A DNA stretch of 43,162 nt from Halomonas litopenaei (lineage in GTDB: Bacteria > Pseudomonadota > Gammaproteobacteria > Pseudomonadales > Halomonadaceae). Within the stretch, counting starts at the first letter, position 1. Every line of letters begins with the position of its first letter. Positions 32,655 to 40,457 of the stretch are shown here, in pieces. Position numbers and translations under genes: made by a program. Below the pieces are notes generated by a model. It searched no databases. It was not told the origin of the DNA and saw only the letters and a program-made list of their open reading frames with translations. Where the stretch lies: positions 1 through 43,162 of the forward strand of contig NZ_PXNS01000022.1 in assembly GCF_003045775.1 (NCBI RefSeq). The letters run 5' to 3'.

Positions 32655-33980
32655 ATGCGGAATTTGCCGTCAATGACGACACCACAACTATCCACCGATG
32701 CCCTGGACGCCAACGAACGGCGGCTGCTCGATGCCTGCGACGACTTGATGCCGGAGACCCTTGCCCTGACCAGCGCTATGGTGCGCGAGTACAGCGTGCT
32801 GGGGGCGGAGGCCGGGGTACTTGAGGTGATGGAAAGCCATCTGCTGGACATGGGGCTGCCTGTCGAGCGCGTACCACTGCCCGAGAAAGGCGCAGATGCC
32901 GAGCAGGCACCGGTGGCCAGGGGCGTCGACCGACACAACCTGATCTCGGTGATCAACGGCACCTCGTCCCGGCCGCACCTGATCTTCAACGGCCACCTGG
33001 ACGTGGTGCCGGCGGAGCCGCTGTCGATGTGGTCTCGTCCGCCCTGGGAAGCCTGGCAGGAGGATGGCTGGCTTTACGGGCGCGGCGCCGGTGACATGAA
33101 GGCCGGCATCGCCGCCATGGTGACGGCGGTGGCGGCGATGAAGCGGGCCGGACTCGAGATCGATTTTCCGCTGACGCTGCAGACGGTGATCGAGGAGGAA
33201 TGCACCGGCCATGGTGCGCTGGCCTGCCTGGCCCGTGACGGCCGCGGCGACTTTGCGCTGATTCCCGAGCCGTTCGGGGCGACCCTGACCACGGCCCAGA
33301 TCGGCACCCTGTGGTTCAAGGTGTCGCTGGACGGGGTGCCGGCCCACGTGCTGGATACCGCCGCCGGGGCCAACGCCATCGAGGCGATCCAGTCGGTGGT
33401 GGCGCCGCTCAAGGCACTGGAGGCGGAACTGAACGCCGGGCGCGAGCCGCCCTATGACGAGATCGAGCACCCTTTCAACCTGAATATCGGCAAGATCGAA
33501 GGGGGCAACTGGGCGTCCAGCGTGCCGTCCCGGGCGACCCTGGAGGGGCGTATCGGCTTCGCGCCTGAAGTCCGGGTGGAAGACATCATGGAAAAGGTGC
33601 GGCGCTGCGTCGAGGCGGCCAGCGCCTCGCTGGGCCCGGGCATTTCCGGGCTGGACGTCGAGTTTCACGGTTTTCGCTCCGAGGGCCACCACGTCGACAC
33701 CGACAGCCCCGGGGTCGCCCTGCTGGCAGATTGTCATCGTGCCCTGACCGGTGAGGAGCTGCCCTCGGTGGCGTTGACCTGCACCACGGATCTGCGAGCG
33801 CTCAATCGACACGGCATCGCCGGGACCTGCTACGGGCCCGTGGCCGAACGCATCCATGGCATCGATGAGCGGGTCGAGATTGCCTCTATCCAGCACACCC
33901 TCAAGGCCTACGCGCTGTTTCTGTATCGCTGGGGGCGCTGGGCCGAGGGCCAGGTCGCTTCCGATACCTGTCCGCAGTGA
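32655..33980 (+). CDS. M20-family metallo-amidohydrolase (ArgE/DapE/ACY1-type deacylase)
   Basis: The 441-residue dinuclear-zinc hydrolase shows the family ligands: His and Asp in FNGHLDVVP, bridging Asp in GRGAGDMKAG, the catalytic and metal Glu pair in VIEEECTGHG, Glu in LIPEPFG and a late His in RIHGIDERV. The dimerisation (lid) domain lies between about residues 210 and 330. These enzymes remove acyl groups from N-acyl amino acids or cleave small peptides. The position behind the GntR gene suggests that the imported substrate is an N-acylated or peptide-like compound. Two ATGs (32655, 32673) are possible and neither has a good ribosome binding site. Cytosolic, since no signal peptide is present. 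Confidence 0.9.
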   Translation: MRNLPSMTTPQLSTDALDANERRLLDACDDLMPETLALTSAMVREYSVLGAEAGVLEVMESHLLDMGLPVERVPLPEKGADAEQAPVARGVDRHNLISVINGTSSRPHLIFNGHLDVVPAEPLSMWSRPPWEAWQEDGWLYGRGAGDMKAGIAAMVTAVAAMKRAGLEIDFPLTLQTVIEEECTGHGALACLARDGRGDFALIPEPFGATLTTAQIGTLWFKVSLDGVPAHVLDTAAGANAIEAIQSVVAPLKALEAELNAGREPPYDEIEHPFNLNIGKIEGGNWASSVPSRATLEGRIGFAPEVRVEDIMEKVRRCVEAASASLGPGISGLDVEFHGFRSEGHHVDTDSPGVALLADCHRALTGEELPSVALTCTTDLRALNRHGIAGTCYGPVAERIHGIDERVEIASIQHTLKAYALFLYRWGRWAEGQVASDTCPQ

Positions 33981-33991
33981 TACCCATAGTC

Positions 33992-34021
33992 CGGCCAGCG
34001 CTGGCCCGGCCAGCCCTGGCC
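33992..34021. repeat. 15-bp tandem duplication after the M20 gene stop
   Basis: CGGCCAGCGCTGGCC (33992-34006) is followed by CGGCCAGCCCTGGCC (34007-34021), with one difference. It begins 12 bp after the stop codon. The units are themselves palindromic and can form an 11-bp hairpin (34003-34026). Confidence 0.85.
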
Positions 34022-34117
34022 GGGCCCTCACGTTCGCCGTGCAAGCCCGGCCTTCTCGCTCGGTCCACAAGCAAAGCCTGCACGCTCAGCGCGAAAGCCT
34101 GACCCGCGGGCCTGTCT

Positions 34118-34143
34118 GCAAGACCCGCCCGCAAGACCCGCCC
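34118..34143. repeat. 13-bp perfect tandem duplication
   Basis: GCAAGACCCGCCC occurs at 34118-34130 and again at 34131-34143 without change, in the non-coding gap between the M20 gene and the lysozyme gene. Confidence 0.85.
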
Positions 34144-34162
34144 GCCAAATTCCTCGCCTCAA

Positions 34163-34193
34163 GCTCGACCCATTAAGGTTGACTGGGTCGAGC
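34163..34193. terminator. Hairpin, possible terminator
   Basis: GCTCGACCCA (34163-34172) and TGGGTCGAGC (34184-34193) form a perfect 10-bp stem around 11 bases, followed by ACTTTCG. The weak T-run makes termination uncertain. Confidence 0.4.
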
Positions 34194-34373
34194 ACTTTCG
34201 TCTGTGACCGCCGAACGACTCGGTTTCTGTTGTCCTGAGTCGGGGTTTTGCCGTCAGCAGGCTGCCACTCTAAAAGCGTTGTTCCATGGAGTGGAGCGGC
34301 GGGTGCTGCACGAGCGGGCTCAGGAATGTCGACCTTTCATGCAGAGCCCGCGTCAATTGGCAGGGAGGGTGGC

Positions 34374-35018
34374 ATGGCAACACAAGTGGGCGGGAAGGAT
34401 GACCCCGAGGAGAATCCCGCAGCCAGCGGGACAAGGCGTACAGGGCCGAGACCGGTTTCGCTTTACGATGCGATCGACGCGGAGGTCAGTCCTCCGCCTG
34501 GTCGGCTGAGCCCGAGAGGGCGACGATGGTTGATCAACGCCGAGGGCTGCCGGCTGATGCCCTATCTCGACCTGAGCGGAGCGCCCATCCACCACTGGCA
34601 GAAGGGGGCGACGATCGGCGTGGGGCATCTGATCATTCGACAGCAGTGGCCGTGGTTTGCCAATGGCATCGACAAGCAGTGGGCGGAGTCACTGTTGCGC
34701 CAGGACCTGCAGCACGTGGAGCTTGGGGTGCTTGATCGCCTCGAGGCCTGTCGTCCCTGGGTGGGCGCGCGAGGTCTTCGTCAGCACCAGTTCGATGCCC
34801 TGGTGTTGCTGGCCTTCAATATCGGACTGGCGGCATTTTCGAACTCTTCACTGGTGGCCATGCTGTGTGATTCCCGTACCGTGACCCCCTACGCGACGCT
34901 TGAACAGGCGTGGCTTGCCTGGAAGTACGCTGGCGGCGAGGTGATGCCAGGACTGGAGCGGCGTCGCGCCGAGGAGTGGCGCATCTTTAAAGAGGGTGAC
35001 TACGGGCCTGACATCTAA
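34374..35018 (+). CDS. GH24 (phage-type) lysozyme
   Basis: The 214-residue protein carries the T4-lysozyme-like catalytic arrangement: Glu57 in INAEGCRLMPYLD, Asp66 in the same segment, and Thr80 in GATIGVGH. The Glu-to-Asp distance of nine equals that of T4 lysozyme, while eight extra residues lie between Asp and Thr. FDALVLLAFNIG and PGLERRRAEEW are further family motifs. It cleaves peptidoglycan between MurNAc and GlcNAc. ATG 34374 with GGGAGG upstream is the start. A polar, proline-rich ~45-residue N-terminus replaces any signal peptide. No holin or other phage gene is near, so it is an orphan, either a prophage relic or a domesticated enzyme. Confidence 0.85.
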   Translation: MATQVGGKDDPEENPAASGTRRTGPRPVSLYDAIDAEVSPPPGRLSPRGRRWLINAEGCRLMPYLDLSGAPIHHWQKGATIGVGHLIIRQQWPWFANGIDKQWAESLLRQDLQHVELGVLDRLEACRPWVGARGLRQHQFDALVLLAFNIGLAAFSNSSLVAMLCDSRTVTPYATLEQAWLAWKYAGGEVMPGLERRRAEEWRIFKEGDYGPDI

Positions 35019-35090
35019 GCAGGTTTTCTCGTAGGGAGCCCGGCAGAAGAGGTGCCCGAAGCGGGGTGGGGCGAGGAGTCAGCCCTATCT

Positions 35091-35711
35091 TCAAGTCGGT
35101 GCATGTCCCGCCAGAAAAAGCTCGGTCGCGTAGCGTGCGCGGTGGTCTCTGGCCTCCAGTGTCAGCGAGGGTGGGCGCCCGACCAGCGAATCGAGCATCC
35201 ATTCTCCGAGCACCATGCCGGTAAACAAGCCGGCCGAGGTGCGCGGGTCCTTTACCACCAGCTTGCCGCGGGCATGCTGGTCGCGCAGGTAGTCGGCCAG
35301 TTCACGGCGGGTACGATCCGGGCCGTGATCGAGAAACAGTGCCCCCAACTCAGGGGCGCGCTCGGCCTCGGCGGCGATGCCACGAATCAGGCGGATGTTG
35401 GCGTTTGGCAGCGCCAGGTCGATCAGGTCTCGGGCAAGCTCCTCCAGCACCTCTTGCGGCGGTCGCTCGCCGGCCTGTCCCAGTCGACACCAGACACTGG
35501 ACGCCTGGGCTTCCAGGGCGGCGGTGAACAGCCCCTCCTTGTTGCCGAACAGCTTGTAGAGGGTGCTTAGCGAGCCGCCCGCTCGGGCGACGATGTCATT
35601 GACGCTGGCGCCGGCGTAGCCCTTGTCCAGGAATACCTCGCGGGCGGCGGCCAGGAGCCGCTGGCGGCGGGCCTCGCCCTTCGGTGTAGAGCATGAATCT
35701 GCGGACGTCAT
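35091..35711 (-). CDS. TetR/AcrR-family transcriptional regulator
   Basis: The 206-residue protein has the N-terminal helix-turn-helix typical of TetR regulators (ILAAAREVFL-like start, then GASVNDIVARAGGSLSTLYKLF and GNKEGLF) and a helical C-terminal ligand domain resembling the AcrR/TetR_C group. GGGAAG lies five bases before the ATG at 35711. It is most likely a repressor of a nearby or distant efflux or metabolic gene. The neighbours (lysozyme gene, DUF3592 gene) do not suggest a target, and ligand and operator are unknown. Confidence 0.93.
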   Translation of the reverse strand: MTSADSCSTPKGEARRQRLLAAAREVFLDKGYAGASVNDIVARAGGSLSTLYKLFGNKEGLFTAALEAQASSVWCRLGQAGERPPQEVLEELARDLIDLALPNANIRLIRGIAAEAERAPELGALFLDHGPDRTRRELADYLRDQHARGKLVVKDPRTSAGLFTGMVLGEWMLDSLVGRPPSLTLEARDHRARYATELFLAGHAPT

Positions 35712-35842
35712 CGTGGCTTCCCATCAATCCAGGAGGGGGCGATAGCAGGCTGTCGGGACGATTGTAGTCTGCATTACACATTCATGTTTCAACGCCAGGT
35801 TGTACGGGGGGCTGGCGACAGCGAGTGGGCGTGCGGCGTGAT

Positions 35843-36310
35843 TCAGGTCTTGAACGAGAACAGGGCAAAGGCGCCGAGGCTTGCCGCCAGCAGGAAACCC
35901 GCCAGGCCGATGCGGCCCCAGGGCAGAGAGGCGTTGCCCAGATGCATCAGCTCAGGCTTGCGCGGTGAGTAGCGCACGCGCACGACGCTGCCTACGGGGT
36001 AGTCGGCGATGTAGGCATCGGCGTCTTCCTGTCGGGTGAAGGAGGGAACGCCATCGAATCCCGTGTTGTCGGATTGAATACGCCGACCGTCGATGGTGGC
36101 GTCGAAGCGCAGCAATGCCAGGTAACGCCTTTGCTGATCGTCTCGCTCGCGCTGGTGGCGCTGGGCTTCCGCCAGCCGGACCTCGGCGTGGGTCACGGTG
36201 GCCTCGGCGGTCGGCCAGCGGTTGACGTCGCGGACCTTGTACGCGCCGACGCCGGCGATGACGGCACCGATCAGAGCGGCGAGGGAGACGATCAGCAGCG
36301 GATGAGGCAT
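35843..36310 (-). CDS. DUF3592-type membrane protein
   Basis: The 155-residue protein has a membrane helix near each end (LIVSLAALIGAVIAGVGAY and IGLAGFLLAASLGAFALF). The extracytoplasmic domain between them contains WPTAEATVTHAEV, LRFDATIDGRRIQSDN and YPVGSVVRVRYSPRKPELMHL, the pattern of DUF3592 proteins. No biochemical function is established for the family that I can rely on. GGAA lies eight bases before the ATG at 36310. It diverges from the TerB-like gene, with 103 bp between them. Confidence 0.8.
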   Translation of the reverse strand: MPHPLLIVSLAALIGAVIAGVGAYKVRDVNRWPTAEATVTHAEVRLAEAQRHQRERDDQQRRYLALLRFDATIDGRRIQSDNTGFDGVPSFTRQEDADAYIADYPVGSVVRVRYSPRKPELMHLGNASLPWGRIGLAGFLLAASLGAFALFSFKT

Positions 36311-36413
36311 GGTGGTATTCCGAATGAGCCCATGAATGTCGAGGGCGAAGCAGGGGGCGCCGTCACGGGCGGTTCATGTGCCTCCTGGAAGGCGCAACAA
36401 CGAGGAAAACACG

Positions 36414-36875
36414 ATGACGATGATGGCGTCCCTGAAGCGTTGGATCAATGATGTGGCGCAGCAAGAGGATGCGTCGTCCGGGGTGGACCTGTCACTGGCC
36501 ACGGCGGTGTTGCTGTGCGAGGTGATTCGTGCGGACTACCGCCTGGATGACAGCGAGATCCATCTGATGCGCAGCCAGCTCAAGGAACAGTTCGAACTCG
36601 AGGACGAAGCACTGGACGAGCTGATGACACTGGCTCGGGAAGAGGCCGAGGGTGCGGTGGATCATCACCGCTTCGTACGTGAATTGCGTGACCGCACCGG
36701 CTATCAGGACCGGGTAGCGCTGGTACAGCAGATGTGGGCGCTGGCGTTTGCCGACGGCGAGAAGGATGCCCTGGAGGAACACCGTATCCGCGCCCTGGCG
36801 GAGCTGTTGCACGTCAGCCACTCGGACTTCGTGCGCACCCGTATCGTCGAACAGAATCGCGCCGAGGGTGTGTAG
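36414..36875 (+). CDS. TerB-family (tellurite-resistance-like) cytosolic protein
   Basis: The 153-residue, acidic, all-helical protein matches the TerB fold: ATAVLLCEVIRADYRLDDSEI with paired acidic residues, and a second half-repeat VALVQQMWALAFADGEKDALEEHRI. The D/E-rich AD(Y/G)xxDxxE pattern in both halves is thought to bind metal. Many such proteins are uncharacterised and are not linked to tellurite. The start is ATG 36414 (GAGGAA upstream). No other ter genes are nearby, so it is a stand-alone TerB-domain protein. A weak terminator overlaps its stop codon. Confidence 0.85.
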   Translation: MTMMASLKRWINDVAQQEDASSGVDLSLATAVLLCEVIRADYRLDDSEIHLMRSQLKEQFELEDEALDELMTLAREEAEGAVDHHRFVRELRDRTGYQDRVALVQQMWALAFADGEKDALEEHRIRALAELLHVSHSDFVRTRIVEQNRAEGV

Positions 36876-36905
36876 CGAAAGTCTTGACGCTACAATAAGT
36901 TTTTC
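36871..36905 (+). terminator. Weak terminator overlapping the TerB-like gene stop
   Basis: TGTAGCG (36871-36877, containing the TAG stop) and CGCTACA (36888-36894) form a 7-bp stem, followed by ATAAG and a T-run of five. Confidence 0.5.
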
Positions 36906-37011
36906 TGCATATGACGCCGTGGCCGCCATGGTTTTACTGGCGACGGGCGGCATGTCCAGGTAATCACACGTCATCAGACGTTAGCAGGCGTTATAGGACA
37001 AGGAGGAAATG

Positions 37012-38253
37012 ATGTCGCGCAAGATGGTGGTAGTGGGAGCCGGCATGGTCGGTGTGTCGGTGGCGTGGCATCTGAGGCGCCGCGGCCACCAGGTCACACT
37101 TCTCGACCGTCGTGAGCCCGGTTGCGAGACCTCCTACGGCAACGCCGGCATCATCCAGCGCGAGGCGGTGCGTCCCTATGCCTTCCCGCGCGACCTGGCG
37201 ACCTTGTTGCGGGTGGTACCCAATCGTCAGATCGACATTCGCTATCGGCCGGGCGCGATGTTCGCAAGCGCCGGGACGCTGCTCAAGTACTGGCAGAACT
37301 CGGCGCCCGCCCGCTACGAACAGATCGTGCCGGAGTACGCCTCGCTGATAGGCGGCTGCCTGGAGGCCCACTTGGCGATGATCGAGGCTTCCGGTGCCGA
37401 CGCGCTGGTACGTCGCCAGGGCTGGCTCGAGGTCTATCGCAGCAGCAAGGCGCTGGGCGAGCGAGCGGCCCAGGCCGAGTTGGATGCCAAGCGCTTCGGC
37501 ATCCGCTTCGACTACCTCGACAGTGAGGCGCTGTCGCGCCTTGAGCCGGATCTGGAGCCCGGACTGGCCGGGGCGATCCACTGGCTCGATCCCTGGACGG
37601 TGGCAAGTCCGGGTGATCTGGTGGCCGCCTACGCCAAGTCATTTTCCGATGACGGCGGTGAGATCATCCAGGCGGACGTCACCGATGTGTGCCGGCAGGG
37701 CGATACCTGGCGCATCGACACTTCGGGCGACACCCTGGAGGCAGATGGGCTGGTGATGGCGTTGGGTCCCTGGTCACAGGACTGGATAAAGGCCCTGGGT
37801 CTGTCGATCCCGCTGTTCGTCAAGCGTGGCTACCATATGCACTATGGTCAGTCGAATGACGCCAGGCTGACCCACTGGGTGATGGACGCCGAGGTAGGCT
37901 ATCTGCTGGCGCCCATGAGCAGCGGGATTCGCCTGACCACGGGGGCCGAGCTCGAGCGTCTTGATGCGCCGGCCCACCTGGAACAGCTGGAGGCAGCGGA
38001 GCAGCAGGCACGCAAGCTGTTTCCGCTGGGGCAGCGTCTCGAGCCCACGCCATGGAAAGGCGCCAGACCCTGTACCCCGGACATGAAGCCGGTAATCGGT
38101 GGCGTACCCGGGCAGTCAGGCTTGTGGCTGGCCTGTGGCCACGGTCATCAGGGCTTCACCCTGGGCCCGGTGACCGGCAAGCTGCTGGCGCAGGTCATCG
38201 ATGGCGAGCAGCCGGACATCGACATGGCGCCGTTCAGGGTGGACCGCTTCTGA
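37012..38253 (+). CDS. FAD-dependent D-amino-acid dehydrogenase-like oxidoreductase (DAO/DadA family)
   Basis: The 413-residue flavoprotein begins with the dinucleotide-binding motif VVVGAGMVGVSVAWHL and the acidic strand end TLLDRRE. Typical family motifs follow: ETSYGNAGIIQREA, DLVAAYAKSFSDDGGEI, LVMALGPWSQDW and the C-terminal GLWLACGHGHQGFTLGPVTGKLLA. Relatives oxidise D-amino acids, sarcosine or hydroxyproline to imino/oxo acids at the inner membrane face. A perfect AAGGAGG (37000-37006) lies five bases before ATG 37012 and only two before ATG 37009, so 37012 is preferred. No alanine racemase is next to it, unlike dadAX operons. An imperfect 27-bp tandem repeat follows the stop. Confidence 0.88.
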   Translation: MSRKMVVVGAGMVGVSVAWHLRRRGHQVTLLDRREPGCETSYGNAGIIQREAVRPYAFPRDLATLLRVVPNRQIDIRYRPGAMFASAGTLLKYWQNSAPARYEQIVPEYASLIGGCLEAHLAMIEASGADALVRRQGWLEVYRSSKALGERAAQAELDAKRFGIRFDYLDSEALSRLEPDLEPGLAGAIHWLDPWTVASPGDLVAAYAKSFSDDGGEIIQADVTDVCRQGDTWRIDTSGDTLEADGLVMALGPWSQDWIKALGLSIPLFVKRGYHMHYGQSNDARLTHWVMDAEVGYLLAPMSSGIRLTTGAELERLDAPAHLEQLEAAEQQARKLFPLGQRLEPTPWKGARPCTPDMKPVIGGVPGQSGLWLACGHGHQGFTLGPVTGKLLAQVIDGEQPDIDMAPFRVDRF

Positions 38254-38263
38254 TCCCGCGCTG

Positions 38264-38317
38264 GCGCCGGTCCATGCCGGAAGTGCGTTAGCGCCGTCCC
38301 ATGCTGGTAGTCCGGGG
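38264..38317. repeat. Imperfect 27-bp tandem duplication after the DadA-like gene
   Basis: Two units (38264-38290 and 38291-38317) share GCGCCG..CCATGC.GG.AGT.CG. The array starts 11 bp after the stop codon at 38253. The rest of the gap up to 38476 shows no gene. Confidence 0.7.
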
Positions 38318-38476
38318 CCATGCCGCCTCTGCAAGGGGCGGTCTGGCGTGGCAGTCAGCGAGGGCGAAAGAGATGGGGAAGCGGCGTGCAAGCGCCGTTG
38401 TCGGCGGCGGCGGGGCTGGTCAGGCTGGGGCCAGTCGGTGACCAGACATCGGCCCCGTCATGATCTGAGGCCTTTA

Positions 38477-39019
38477 TCAGGCTTCGTCGGCGTCACGACG
38501 GTGAAGGCCGGAGGTTGAGTTACCGTCGTTCGAGGTATCGTTCAAGGTAGCGTTCGCGCTATTGGTCGAGCTATTGGTCGAAAGAGCCGGCTCGGCGCCG
38601 GATGACCCGCGGCGATCGGCCAGGGCGCGTGCCAGCAGCTTGATCAGCAGCGTCACCAGGAACACCAGCCAGCTGGCCGTCGCCAGTACATTGAACAGCA
38701 GCATCTTCTGGGCGCCGCTCATCGGTGTAATCAGATGGTCGATGCCGATGGCCAGCAGAAATGCCAGGTTCAGCGGCAGCGCCAGGATGTGCATCCACAT
38801 CTCCGTGCGCCGCTTGCGGACGTGGTAGCGGCCCAGCATCACCCGCACCGGGCGGTGAACGAAGCTCACCAGGATCATGCTGCCGAGCAGCAGCAGGGCG
38901 GCCAGGGCCGGCTCGGCGCTGCCGATATGCAGCGACACGCTGATCGACCAGTAAAGCATCAGCCACATCAGGCCTGCCAGGGTGGCGACGAGGTCGGCGT
39001 AGTGACGAACCTTGGGCAT
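38477..39019 (-). CDS. Small integral membrane protein of unknown function
   Basis: I do not recognise the family. From ATG 39019 it has 180 residues with four hydrophobic segments (LVATLAGLMWLMLYWSI, ALAALLLLGSMILVSF, ILALPLNLAFLLAIGI, LLFNVLATASWLVFLVTLL). A basic loop (RYHVRKRRTEMW) lies between the second and third. The last ~40 residues are a polar Ser/Asn/Thr tail with four-residue periodicity (STNS, STNS, ANAT, LNDT), encoded by five 12-bp tandem units. A longer frame starting at 39112 adds non-conserved-looking residues and is rejected. It diverges from pyrC. Confidence 0.7.
   Translation of the reverse strand: MPKVRHYADLVATLAGLMWLMLYWSISVSLHIGSAEPALAALLLLGSMILVSFVHRPVRVMLGRYHVRKRRTEMWMHILALPLNLAFLLAIGIDHLITPMSGAQKMLLFNVLATASWLVFLVTLLIKLLARALADRRGSSGAEPALSTNSSTNSANATLNDTSNDGNSTSGLHRRDADEA
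38526..38585. repeat. Five 12-bp tandem units in the 3' end of the membrane-protein gene
   Basis: Units are TCGTTCGAGGTA, TCGTTCAAGGTA, GCGTTCGCGCTA, TTGGTCGAGCTA and TTGGTCGAAAGA. They encode the four-residue repeats of the C-terminal tail on the minus strand and resemble the array at 32473-32556. Confidence 0.75.
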
Positions 39020-39225
39020 GTAACTCTCGCTAGGATGTTTCTGTAATAAGTCTGCGCGCGGCCAGAGGCCCTGGGACTCGTCGGCGCCTTGACAACGTAT
39101 CGCCCCGGACATCGATGGTAACGTGCCGCGACTCCTCGACGGTGCGGATCAGATCCGGGCGCATGTCCCTCGAATGATACGCGAAATCTCACCCCGTTTG
39201 GGCCATGAAACGTTGCCCTTTACGG

Positions 39226-39231
39226 TATACT
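39226..39231 (+). promoter_or_regulatory. Probable -10 box of pyrC
   Basis: TATACT lies 38 bp before the GTG start codon of pyrC. No good -35 is seen at 16-18 bp, so the assignment rests on the -10 match and position. C/T-rich initiation just downstream could allow pyrimidine-dependent start-site choice as in other pyrC genes, but this is not shown. Confidence 0.4.
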
Positions 39232-39268
39232 GCGCCCGACCATGGATCACTCGACGACAGGATAACAA

Positions 39269-40309
39269 GTGACTGCGATTACCTTGACCCGGCCCGACGA
39301 CTGGCACCTTCACCTGCGCGACGGCGTCGCTCTGGCCTCCGTGGTGGCCGATACCGCCCGCCAGATGGGCCGTGCGATCATCATGCCGAACCTCAAGCCG
39401 CCGGTGACCAATCTGGACCAGGCACTGGACTACCGCCAACGCATCTTGGCTGCCTTGCCTGCGGAAAGCCAGTTCGAACCGCTGATGACCCTCTATCTTA
39501 CCGATCGCACCACTTCGGAAGACATCGAGACGGCCTGGGGCAGCGGCAAGGTGCAGGCGGTCAAGCTGTATCCGGCCGGGGCCACCACCAATTCCGACTC
39601 AGGCGTGACCGATCTGCGTCACTGCGAGGAAGCGGTAGCCACCATGGCGCGGCTGGGGATGCCGTTGCTGGTGCATGGCGAGGTGACCGATCACGAGATC
39701 GACATCTTCGATCGCGAGGCGGTGTTCATCGAGCGGGTCATGAAGCCGCTGCTGTCCCGTCATCCTGACCTCAAGGTGGTTTTTGAGCATATTACCACCG
39801 CCGACGCGGCGCGCTTCGTGGCCGAGTCGCCGTCGAATATCGGCGCGACCATCACCGCTCATCACCTGCTCTACAACCGCAACCATATGCTGGTGGGCGG
39901 GATTCGCCCGCACTACTACTGCCTGCCGATCCTCAAGCGCGAGCGTCATCGGGAGGCGCTGATCGAGGCGGCGACCTCGGGCGACAAGAGCTTCTTCCTC
40001 GGCACCGACAGCGCGCCCCATGCCCGTCACGACAAGGAAAGTGACTGTGGCTGTGCCGGCGCCTATACCGCGCTTACGGCCATCGAGCTGTACGCCACCG
40101 CCTTTGAACAGGCCGGCGCGCTGGATCGGCTGGAAGGGTTCGCCAGTCACCACGGTCCCGACTTTTATGGCCTGCCGCGCAACAGCGACTCGATCACCCT
40201 GGACAAGGTCGAGTGGCAGGTACCGGCAGAACTGCCGTTTGGCGAAGGCAAGACGCTGGTACCGCTGCGTGCCGGTGAAACCCTGGGCTGGAAGATGCGC
40301 CAGGACTGA
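39269..40309 (+). CDS. pyrC: Dihydroorotase (class II, E. coli type)
   Basis: This zinc enzyme cyclises N-carbamoyl-aspartate to dihydroorotate in pyrimidine biosynthesis. The metal ligands His13 and His15 lie in DDWHLHLRDG, the carboxylated Lys99 in AVKLYPAGATTNS, further His residues in LVHGEVTD and FEHITT, and the catalytic Asp247 in GTDSAPHARHDKE. The length of 346 residues is normal for the family. The start is GTG with AGGA upstream. It is monocistronic, and a strong terminator lies about 150 bp downstream. Two copies of a 13-bp repeat begin 2 bp after the stop codon. Confidence 0.97.
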   Translation: MTAITLTRPDDWHLHLRDGVALASVVADTARQMGRAIIMPNLKPPVTNLDQALDYRQRILAALPAESQFEPLMTLYLTDRTTSEDIETAWGSGKVQAVKLYPAGATTNSDSGVTDLRHCEEAVATMARLGMPLLVHGEVTDHEIDIFDREAVFIERVMKPLLSRHPDLKVVFEHITTADAARFVAESPSNIGATITAHHLLYNRNHMLVGGIRPHYYCLPILKRERHREALIEAATSGDKSFFLGTDSAPHARHDKESDCGCAGAYTALTAIELYATAFEQAGALDRLEGFASHHGPDFYGLPRNSDSITLDKVEWQVPAELPFGEGKTLVPLRAGETLGWKMRQD

Positions 40310-40311
40310 CA

Positions 40312-40341
40312 GACCTGATGCGATGACCTGATGCGATGACC
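40312..40341. repeat. 13-bp tandem repeat just after the pyrC stop codon
   Basis: GACCTGATGCGAT occurs at 40312-40324 and 40325-40337, followed by a partial third copy (GACC). Confidence 0.85.
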
Positions 40342-40457
40342 CGACGTGGCGCCCTCGAGCCGCGGCCTGGTACCCGAACCTCATACTTGGATGAGATGTT
40401 CTGGACGGTAATCTGCTTTAGCTACCCCTGATGATATGGTTCAGGGTTTGTTGACCA

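Larger units (their letters stand above)
33981..34373. other. Gene-free gap with tandem repeats and hairpins
   Basis: This 393-bp stretch has no credible gene. It holds a 15-bp tandem pair (33992-34021), a 13-bp tandem pair (34118-34143) and a hairpin (34163-34193). The last could terminate transcription of the M20 gene, but no T-run longer than three follows it. Confidence 0.6.

Noticed and set aside
32688..34070. A 460-codon frame antisense to the M20 gene
   Set aside because: The M20 metal ligands are all on the plus strand. The antisense product is Arg/His/Gly-rich with no domain.
34374..36310. A prophage remnant around the lysozyme gene
   Set aside because: No holin, spanin, structural, integrase or attachment-site sequences are seen. 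The neighbours are a TetR regulator and a DUF3592 protein.
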